Translations under genes and position numbers: made by a program
Shown here: in pieces, positions 1-5,238 of the stretch
Position numbering within the stretch: position 1 is the first letter of the stretch
Layout of the letters: every line of letters starts with the position of its first letter
DNA from: an uncultured Collinsella sp.
GTDB lineage: Bacteria; Actinomycetota; Coriobacteriia; Coriobacteriales; Coriobacteriaceae
Assembly: GCA_900551635.1 (NCBI GenBank)
Contig: URWQ01000124.1
Location: 1-5,238 of the forward strand
Length of the DNA: 5,238 nt
Reading direction: 5' to 3'
The notes under the pieces: generated by a model
Told to the model about the DNA's origin: nothing
The model's input: the letters and a program-made list of their open reading frames with translations, nothing else
Databases searched by the model: none

Positions 1-2
1 AT

Positions 3-629
3 CTGATCGAAGAGCCTATGGCCGCCGCTATCGGCGCCGACCTGCCCGTCGAGGAACCCACCGGCTCCATGGTCATCGACATCGGTGGCGGTACCACCGA
101 GGTTGCCGTTATCGCTATGGGCGGCATCGTCGTCTCGCAGTCCATCCGTATTGCCGGCGACGAGTTCGATCAGGCCATCCTCACGCACGTTCGTGATGCC
201 TATAACCTGGCCATCGGCGAGCGTACGGCAGAGGACATGAAGATCAAGGTCGGCTCCGCCGTGCCGCTCAAGGACGAGCTCGATGTCGAGGTCAACGGCC
301 GCGACGTGATCACCGGTCTGCCCAAGACCGTGCGCATCGAGAGCGAGGAGATTCGTCGCGCGCTCAACAAGCCGCTCGACGAGATGGCCAAGGCCGTTAA
401 GGACGCCCTCGATGCCACGCCGCCCGATCTTGCCTCGGACCTTATGTACTACGGCATTTTGCTGACTGGTGGCGGCGCGCTGCTGCGCGGTCTCGACGTG
501 CGCCTGCGCGATGAGACCGGCGTTTCGGTCAACGGCAGCCCCACGGCGCTCGATAACGTCGTTAACGGCTGTGCCCGCGTGCTCGAGGCCAATGCGTTTG
601 ATGGCGGCTTCGTCCAGACCAATGCTTAA
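3..629 (+). CDS. mreB: Rod shape-determining protein MreB, C-terminal part (5' end cut off by window)
   Basis: MreB is an actin-like ATPase that polymerises into filaments on the cytoplasmic membrane face and orients the elongation machinery. Only the last 208 codons are present; the family is usually about 340 to 350 residues, so roughly the first 40% is missing. The first complete codon is at base 3. Counting from there, LIEEPMAAAIG (1-11) is the family's conserved interdomain stretch. IDIGGGTTEVAVI (25-37) is the second phosphate-binding loop of the actin/Hsp70 fold, IGERTAE (71-77) and KVGSA (82-86) are MreB-typical, and LTGGGALLRGLD (154-165) is the adenosine-binding motif. The ATG at base 18 is internal, since the preceding LIEEP is conserved coding sequence. 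The following mreC and mreD argue for MreB itself rather than the paralogues Mbl or MreBH, but the fragment alone could not separate them. It ends in TAA, 21 bases before mreC. Confidence 0.97.
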   Translation: MIEEPMAAAIGADLPVEEPTGSMVIDIGGGTTEVAVIAMGGIVVSQSIRIAGDEFDQAILTHVRDAYNLAIGERTAEDMKIKVGSAVPLKDELDVEVNGRDVITGLPKTVRIESEEIRRALNKPLDEMAKAVKDALDATPPDLASDLMYYGILLTGGGALLRGLDVRLRDETGVSVNGSPTALDNVVNGCARVLEANAFDGGFVQTNA

Positions 630-637
630 TTTCCAAA

Positions 638-643
638 AGGTGG
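638..643 (+). promoter_or_regulatory. Ribosome-binding site of mreC (decides the TTG start)
   Basis: AGGTGG lies in the 21-base mreB-mreC gap, 7 bases before the TTG at 651. The next in-frame candidate, ATG at 708, has no purine-rich Shine-Dalgarno sequence ahead of it. This supports TTG as the true start. Confidence 0.75.
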
Positions 644-650
644 ATTCCAT

Positions 651-1649
651 TTGGCACGATCTTCGGGTTTCTCCACAAATCTGAATACCAAGCGACAATC
701 AACGGGTATGCGCCCGTTGATTGTTTTCAGCCTGATTTCGGTGTTGCTGCTCACGTTTTACATCCGCGAGGGCGAGGCAGGACCGATTCATGCCGTGCGT
801 TCGGGCGTAACGACGATTACCTCGCCGGTGCGCTTCGTGGGCTCGGCCGTGGCGGCTCCTTTCAATGCGATCGGCAACGTGTTCTCTAACCTTACGGCGT
901 CGCAGGACACGCTCGACGAGCTCAAGAAGCAAAACGAGGAACTGACCTCTAAAGTTGCTGAGCTCTCCGAGGCTCAAAAGACCGCCGAGCGTCTGGAGGG
1001 GCTGGTCGGCCTGCAGTCGACCTATAACCTCAAATCGACCGCAGCTCGTATCGTTGGTGCTTCCGGCGATGCCTGGACCTCGACCGTTACCATCGACAAG
1101 GGCTCTGCCGACGGCCTTACCATCAACATGCCCGTGACGAGCTCTGCCGGTGTTATCGGCCAGATTATCGAGGTATCGGCCAAGACCTCTACCGTGCGCC
1201 TGATTGGCGACGAGAACTCCGGCGTGTCCGCTATGGTGCAGGACACGCGCGCCCAAGGCATGCTGCAGGGTCAGGCTGACGGCACGCTGCGTCTTGAGTA
1301 CGTGAGCGTTGACTCCGACGTTAAGGTTGGCGATATCATCGTGACCTCGGGCATCGGTGGCGTGTTCCCCAAGGGCCTTCCGCTTGGCACCGTCTCGTCG
1401 GTTGAGAAATCGGCAAACGACGTGTACTACACCATTGTGGTGCGCGCCCAGACGACGGCCGAGAACAACGAGGAAGTGCTGGTCATCACCTCGCTGACTG
1501 ACGAACAGTCGGCCTCGGATGAAGACGTGAGCACGGCCAACAGCACACCGCAGGGAACGTCGCGCGATGCTGCGACCAAGACGAAGGACGAGAGCTCGGA
1601 TGACAGTTCCGACACGTCCGAGACGACCGATTCCGGCTCGAGCGAATAG
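651..1649 (+). CDS. mreC: Rod shape-determining protein MreC
   Basis: MreC is a bitopic membrane protein whose extracytoplasmic part self-associates and binds and activates PBP2, linking MreB/MreD to wall synthesis. The 332-residue product has a basic cytoplasmic N-terminus (1-21) and one transmembrane helix (about 22-38). A coiled coil rich in Leu, Glu and Lys follows (about 84-121), and then the beta-rich MreC core (about 130-280). The best family signature is VTSGIGGVFPKGLPLGTV (231-248). The last 52 residues (281-332) are a disordered tail with 23 Ser/Thr and 14 Asp/Glu but only 3 basic residues; many MreC proteins end soon after the core. The TTG start is preferred because AGGTGG stands 7 bases upstream; starting at the ATG at 708 would remove most of the basic cytoplasmic segment before the helix. 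The stop TAG overlaps the mreD ribosome-binding site, which suggests coupled translation. Confidence 0.95.
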   Translation: MARSSGFSTNLNTKRQSTGMRPLIVFSLISVLLLTFYIREGEAGPIHAVRSGVTTITSPVRFVGSAVAAPFNAIGNVFSNLTASQDTLDELKKQNEELTSKVAELSEAQKTAERLEGLVGLQSTYNLKSTAARIVGASGDAWTSTVTIDKGSADGLTINMPVTSSAGVIGQIIEVSAKTSTVRLIGDENSGVSAMVQDTRAQGMLQGQADGTLRLEYVSVDSDVKVGDIIVTSGIGGVFPKGLPLGTVSSVEKSANDVYYTIVVRAQTTAENNEEVLVITSLTDEQSASDEDVSTANSTPQGTSRDAATKTKDESSDDSSDTSETTDSGSSE

Positions 1650-1653
1650 GGGG
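1648..1653 (+). promoter_or_regulatory. Ribosome-binding site of mreD, overlapping the mreC stop
   Basis: AGGGGG begins inside the mreC TAG stop. It is 7 bases from the ATG at 1661 but only 1 base from the ATG at 1655, so its spacing favours 1661. The overlap suggests that ribosomes finishing mreC assist mreD initiation. Confidence 0.7.
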
Positions 1654-1660
1654 CATGTCC

Positions 1661-2227
1661 ATGGATCTACACGAGCAGGGGATGAGCTCCCGTACGTTTG
1701 TGATCGCCGCCATCGTGTGCGTGCTGCTGCAGGCAGGCCTGGCACCGCAGATCTCCATTGCGGGCGGTCGCGTCAACTTCATGATTATCCTGGTGTGCCT
1801 AAGCGTGTTCTCGGGCGACCCGACCCGTGCCGTCGTGTGCGGTTTTTGCAGCGGCTTGTTTTATGACCTGTCCGCTGCCGTGCCGGTGGGCGTTATGTCA
1901 CTCCTGCTGACCGTGGGTTCTTTTGCCCTGGTGCACAGCGCCGTCGGTCAGACGGGCGGTACCCCGAGTGCGCGCGGCGTCACTGTGGGCGCCTTCGCGC
2001 TCGTCATTAATGTGATCTACAGCATCATCTTGCTGTTTATGGGTTTGGAGACGAGCTTTGTCGTGGCGATCTTCGGCCATGCGCTGCCGTCCTCGATCCT
2101 GACGGGTCTGGTTGCCATTCCGTTTTTGATGTCCGGTGTCGTGCCGCAGTCCGGCTATGGATTCTCCGCGCGTGGCGGACGCCAGACGGGCATGCGCTTT
2201 AAGCCCAAGACCCGTAAGCTCAAATAG
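1661..2227 (+). CDS. mreD: Rod shape-determining protein MreD
   Basis: MreD is a small polytopic membrane protein that works with MreC in the elongation complex; its biochemical role is poorly defined. The product is 188 residues from the ATG at 1661, close to the usual family length of about 160 to 190. It is strongly hydrophobic, with five or six predicted helices near residues 12-28, 38-53, 55-73, 75-95, 106-126 and 131-158. The stretch GFCSGLFYDLS (61-71) with the following PVGV matches the family's G-x-x-x-G-L-x-x-D pattern. The C-terminus is strongly basic (RFKPKTRKLK), as expected for a cytoplasmic end. An ATG at 1655 would add two residues, and one at 1682 would remove seven; Shine-Dalgarno spacing favours 1661. 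MreD sequences diverge quickly, so the call leans partly on its position between mreC and mrdA. The stop overlaps the next gene's ribosome-binding site. Confidence 0.92.
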   Translation: MDLHEQGMSSRTFVIAAIVCVLLQAGLAPQISIAGGRVNFMIILVCLSVFSGDPTRAVVCGFCSGLFYDLSAAVPVGVMSLLLTVGSFALVHSAVGQTGGTPSARGVTVGAFALVINVIYSIILLFMGLETSFVVAIFGHALPSSILTGLVAIPFLMSGVVPQSGYGFSARGGRQTGMRFKPKTRKLK

Positions 2228-2233
2228 GGGAGG
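2227..2233 (+). promoter_or_regulatory. Ribosome-binding site of mrdA
   Basis: GGGGAGG starts on the last base of the mreD TAG stop and lies 7 bases before the ATG at 2241. The internal ATG at 2313, which would give a conventional single-helix PBP2, has no such site. This supports the longer protein. Confidence 0.8.
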
Positions 2234-2240
2234 CCCGTAG

Positions 2241-4310
2241 ATGTCTTCCCAGTTGACGGTTATTATCGCCGGTATCGTGCTGGTTGTGGCCATCGTGGTC
2301 GCGCTGGTCATCATGCGTCGTGGCGATTCCCGTTTTACCTACGATACGCAGCATGGAACGGCCCCGCGCGCCACCGAGGGCGAGGGCAATACCGCGGCGA
2401 CCGCCTTCAAGGGCCGCTTTTCCATCCTCACCACGGGTGTGGGCGCGATGTTTGCGGCGCTTGCCGTCAAGCTGTGGGGCATGCAGATGGTCTCGTCGGA
2501 CTATTACGAGAAGCAGGCTAATAGCAATCAGACTCGCACCGTTACCACACCCGCTGTGCGCGGTCGCATCCTCGACCGCAATGGCGTGGCGCTTGTTCAG
2601 AACCGTCCCTCACTTGCTGTCGTGGCCTACCGCGACCTTGCCGAGGATGAGGTTCTGGTTCGCCATCTTGCCAACGTGCTTGGAATGCCTTACGTGGCGG
2701 TCCTTCGCAATATTCAGGACAATACAGAGGGCGCCCAGAGCCTGCATACCATCGCGACGGACGTCCGTCGCTCCACGGTTGCCTATATTCAGGAGCATGC
2801 CGGCGAGTTCCCGGGCGTCAAGATTGCCGAGCGTACCGAGCGCCAGTATCCATATGGTGAGACGGCATGCCATATCTTGGGCTATACCGGCACCATTACC
2901 TCCGAGCAGCTCGAGGCCCAGAATAAGAAAACCTCTGGCGATGATGATGCTTCTGCTGGCAAGATTACGTACCAGTCGGGCGATATCGTGGGCCAGGCGG
3001 GCGTTGAGAGCTACTACGAAAACCTGCTGCAGGGTATTCGTGGCGAGCAGACCGTCAAGGTCGATGCCTCGGGCAATGTGACCGGTCAGGCCGGCGCCGT
3101 GCCCGCGAAGGCCGGCTCCGACATTAAGCTCACGCTCGACCTTAAGATCCAACAGGCCTGTGAGACGGCGCTGGCGAGCGCTATCGAGCTTGCCAAGACC
3201 ACTGGCTACAGCAATGCCGGCAACGGCGCTGTGGTGTGTCTCGATCCCAACAATGGCGAGATCCTGGGCATGGCGAGCCAGCCCAAGTTCGATCCGTCCG
3301 TCTTTATCGGCGGCGTCTCAAATGACGTGTGGACCGAGCTCAATGATGACAAGGGTTCGCACCCGCTGCTCAACCGCGCCATTAGCGGACAGTACATGTC
3401 GGCCTCGACCATCAAGCCGCTCTCGGCACTGGCCGGTCTTGAGTTTGGAACCTACACTTCAACGCAGACAACCAACTGCACGGGTTATTGGACGGGTCTG
3501 GGCAAGGCTTGGGGCAAGCGCTGCTGGCTGACGTCTGGCCACGGCACCATGACGCTGCAGTCGGGTATCGCCAACTCGTGCGACCCCGTCTTCTACGACA
3601 TGGGCAAGGCGTTCTTTTATGACGAGCAACATCCCGAGGGCCTGCAGGAGGTCTTTCGTCGCTGGGGCCTAGGCAAGACCTGCGGTATCGATCTGCCGAG
3701 TGAGGGCGCGGGTCGTATTCCCGATGCCGAGTGGAAAGAGTCATACTTCACCGACGCCTCTGCCGAGGACCGCAAGTGGAATGCCGGCGATATGACCAAC
3801 ATTGCCATCGGCCAGGGCGACATCCTGGTGACGCCCCTGCAGATGGCGTGCGCCTATATGGGTCTTGCCAACGGCGGCAAACAGTACGTGCCTCACGTAT
3901 TTTTGTCTGCCGTGTCGCGCGATGGCGACGGCGATGCCTATAAGTACAATGGCAAGGGCAAGAAGAAGCGCCTGGAGGCCAAGATCAACAGCGATTCGGA
4001 TTTGGCTCTTGTTCGCAACGGCATGCACGACGTGATTTACACGGCATCGACGTCCCTGGCGGCGCACTTTGGCACCCTGACGCCGCAGGTATACGGCAAG
4101 TCGGGCACGGGCGAGAAAAGTGGCGAGGACGAATACGCGTGGTTCTGCGCCTATGCACCGGCCGATGATCCCAAGTATGTCATTGCTACCGTCCTGGAGC
4201 AGGGCGGCGGTGGCTCAGATACCGCGATGCATGTCGTGCGCGACGTGCTCGGCGTGATTTATGACGAGCCCGATACCTCTTCGGCCTCGGGCGATTCTTC
4301 GGTTCGATAG
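2241..4310 (+). CDS. mrdA: Penicillin-binding protein 2 (elongation-specific D,D-transpeptidase)
   Basis: PBP2 is the class B penicillin-binding protein that cross-links new peptidoglycan made by RodA, and it is a beta-lactam target. It has 689 residues, at the long end for the family. Hydrophobic segments lie at about 5-25 and 60-80; the second is the usual anchor, since YYEKQANSN (88-96) and RGRILDRNG (107-115) of the pedestal domain follow directly. Further pedestal motifs are ERQYPYG (200-206), HILGYTG (211-217) and the GQAGVESYYE region (251-260). The transpeptidase domain spans about 325-670. Its catalytic triad is S389-T-I-K392 with the acylated serine, S446-C-D448 (the SxN position, where PBP2 proteins commonly carry Asp) and K620-S-G622. 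IAIGQGDILVTPLQM (521-535) is also typical. C413, C428, H434 and C447 may bind zinc. Oddities are the extra N-terminal helix, the YMSA sequence before STIK, and a Lys-rich loop (572-581). The stop overlaps the rodA ribosome-binding site. Confidence 0.97.
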   Translation: MSSQLTVIIAGIVLVVAIVVALVIMRRGDSRFTYDTQHGTAPRATEGEGNTAATAFKGRFSILTTGVGAMFAALAVKLWGMQMVSSDYYEKQANSNQTRTVTTPAVRGRILDRNGVALVQNRPSLAVVAYRDLAEDEVLVRHLANVLGMPYVAVLRNIQDNTEGAQSLHTIATDVRRSTVAYIQEHAGEFPGVKIAERTERQYPYGETACHILGYTGTITSEQLEAQNKKTSGDDDASAGKITYQSGDIVGQAGVESYYENLLQGIRGEQTVKVDASGNVTGQAGAVPAKAGSDIKLTLDLKIQQACETALASAIELAKTTGYSNAGNGAVVCLDPNNGEILGMASQPKFDPSVFIGGVSNDVWTELNDDKGSHPLLNRAISGQYMSASTIKPLSALAGLEFGTYTSTQTTNCTGYWTGLGKAWGKRCWLTSGHGTMTLQSGIANSCDPVFYDMGKAFFYDEQHPEGLQEVFRRWGLGKTCGIDLPSEGAGRIPDAEWKESYFTDASAEDRKWNAGDMTNIAIGQGDILVTPLQMACAYMGLANGGKQYVPHVFLSAVSRDGDGDAYKYNGKGKKKRLEAKINSDSDLALVRNGMHDVIYTASTSLAAHFGTLTPQVYGKSGTGEKSGEDEYAWFCAYAPADDPKYVIATVLEQGGGGSDTAMHVVRDVLGVIYDEPDTSSASGDSSVR

Positions 4311-4314
4311 GAGG
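4309..4314 (+). promoter_or_regulatory. Ribosome-binding site of rodA, overlapping the mrdA stop
   Basis: This is a consensus AGGAGG, the strongest in the window. It begins within the mrdA TAG stop and ends 5 bases before the ATG at 4320. The arrangement suggests translational coupling and could help keep the RodA and PBP2 partners in step. Confidence 0.85.
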
Positions 4315-4319
4315 TTGCG

Positions 4320-5238
4320 ATGGATTTTTCTCCGGCGGATCTGTTCCGTTCAACCAAGACCGGCTCTCGCAGCAGCCTGGACCGTGTCAACAAGCAACTT
4401 TCGGCCTCGCGCGGCACGTTTCGCCAAAAGGTGCATATCGGTGTGCTCGTGGCTACTGTGGCGCTCGTCGCCTACGGTGCCATCATTATCTGGTCGGCTT
4501 CGCAGTTTAAGGCCGATGCTTCGTTCTCGCGCCATTTGCTGGGAATTGGCATCGGAGCGGTGCTGGCGGTGCTCGTCTGGCGAACCGACCTGCGCGGTAT
4601 TTCCAATTTCTCGACGGCGTTGCTCGTCATCGACCTGATCGTGATCTTCTCGCCCAAGATTCCGGGTCTGTCCTATACGGGCGGTCTGGGCATGACGGGC
4701 TGGATCAAGATTCCCGGTATCGGCTTGACGTTCCAGCCGGTTGAGCTTGCCAAGCTCATCACCATCTTCTTTATTGCTACGCTTGGCTCGCAGTATAACG
4801 GTCGCATCGATACCGTTCGCGACTACGTCAAGCTCTGCGGCATGCTGTCCATTCCGTTTTTGGCCGTCGTTGCCATGGGTGACCTGGGCTCGGGCCTGGT
4901 CGTGCTGGTTTCGGGCGCCATCGTCATCTGCATGAGCGGTGCACGCCGCGAATGGGTGCTGTCGACCCTGGCCCTGCTCGTGGGCCTGGTGGCCCTCGTC
5001 CTGGCGCTTGATTCGGTCTTTGATTCGTTGCTCGGCCACGATGTGCTCATCAAGCAGTATCAGATGAACCGTCTGACGGTCTTTATCGACCCCGATAATG
5101 CCGATTCGGACGATGCCTACAACCTGCAGCAGTCGCTTATCGCCGTTGGCTCGGGCGGCTTCTTTGGTAAGGGCCTGGGGCATGCGACGCAGTCGGCCGG
5201 CGGCTTTCTGCCTGAGGTCCCCACCGACCGAAGACGAA
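4320..5238 (+). CDS. rodA: Peptidoglycan glycosyltransferase RodA, N-terminal part (3' end cut off)
   Basis: RodA is a SEDS-family membrane enzyme that polymerises lipid II into glycan strands and works as a pair with PBP2. The window holds 306 codons; the family usually has about 370 to 450. A Ser/Arg/Lys-rich cytoplasmic N-terminus of about 38 residues precedes helix 1 (about 40-60, ending IIIWSAS, the typical RodA/FtsW sequence). Further hydrophobic segments lie near 72-88, 97-112, 139-156, 172-186, 189-206 and 211-231. Motifs are GWIKIPG (127-133), FQPVELAKL (138-146, usually QPSE), GDLGSG (187-192) and DP (257-258). These are followed by an acidic run to Y267 containing the probable catalytic Asp, most likely D262, then QSLIAVGSGG (271-280) and LPEVPTD (297-303). 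RodA rather than FtsW is favoured by the operon and the adjacent PBP2 gene. The last three codons read RRR where the family expects F-(V/I)-F; see the finding on the sequence end. Confidence 0.95.
   Translation, partial: MDFSPADLFRSTKTGSRSSLDRVNKQLSASRGTFRQKVHIGVLVATVALVAYGAIIIWSASQFKADASFSRHLLGIGIGAVLAVLVWRTDLRGISNFSTALLVIDLIVIFSPKIPGLSYTGGLGMTGWIKIPGIGLTFQPVELAKLITIFFIATLGSQYNGRIDTVRDYVKLCGMLSIPFLAVVAMGDLGSGLVVLVSGAIVICMSGARREWVLSTLALLVGLVALVLALDSVFDSLLGHDVLIKQYQMNRLTVFIDPDNADSDDAYNLQQSLIAVGSGGFFGKGLGHATQSAGGFLPEVPTDRRR

Noticed and set aside
630..650. Possible internal promoter or terminator between mreB and mreC
   Set aside because: This 21-base gap is the largest in the window, too short for a full promoter. 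It has no hairpin with a T-run; it is accounted for by the ribosome-binding site.
627..653. Possible MreB-MreC readthrough fusion, since both genes lie in the same frame
   Set aside because: A TAA stop separates them, there are only seven intervening sense codons, and mreC has its own ribosome-binding site and start. Nothing suggests recoding.
699..1745. A 348-codon open frame on the - strand across mreC
   Set aside because: It is antisense to the clearly conserved mreC. The predicted protein is rich in Arg, His and Gly with no recognisable motif, as expected from the G/C-biased third positions of the real gene. I see no ribosome-binding site for it.
2284..3081. A 265-codon + strand open frame within mrdA in another frame
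   Set aside because: The translation is dominated by Arg, Ser, Pro and Ala with no family signature, while the mrdA frame carries all PBP2 motifs.
3918..3937. Short GATGGCGAC/GGCGATGCC repeat-like stretch
   Set aside because: It encodes D-G-D-G-D-A within PBP2 and is explained by repeated Gly and Asp codons. It is too short and imperfect to be a repeat element.
4350..5183. A 277-codon open frame on the - strand across rodA
   Set aside because: It mirrors a confidently identified rodA. The product is hydrophilic and rich in Arg, Gln, Asp and His without domain motifs, so it is a composition shadow.

Overview
The window is one uninterrupted, rightward cell-elongation operon: the 3' part of mreB, then complete mreC, mreD and mrdA (PBP2), then the 5' part of rodA. 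All five genes lie on the + strand. Gaps run from a few bases to 21 bases, and each of the four visible starts has its own purine-rich ribosome-binding site, in two cases overlapping the previous stop codon. There is no room for an internal promoter or terminator and I see none. No RNA gene, mobile element, CRISPR array or repeat family is visible. Both edges cut through genes, so the operon's promoter and end lie outside.

The genes form one machine. MreB filaments on the inner membrane face, with MreC and MreD, position the glycosyltransferase RodA and the transpeptidase PBP2, which together polymerise and cross-link peptidoglycan along the side wall of rod-shaped cells. The bacterium is therefore probably rod-shaped, or descended from rods.

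The DNA is GC-rich with third codon positions mostly G or C. MreC ends in an acidic Ser/Thr-rich tail, PBP2 has an extra N-terminal hydrophobic segment, and RodA has a long basic N-terminus. Together these recall Coriobacteriia (Collinsella-like gut Actinomycetota). That placement is an inference from overall resemblance, held with moderate to low confidence.

I found no undescribed system; this is a core housekeeping locus. The points worth a second look are a probable all-Cys/His zinc site in PBP2, its two-helix N-terminus and divergent active-site approach, departures from the usual RodA motifs, and the last ten bases. Those ten bases read as the reverse complement of what the RodA family predicts, suggesting an assembly or amplification fold-back at the sequence end.
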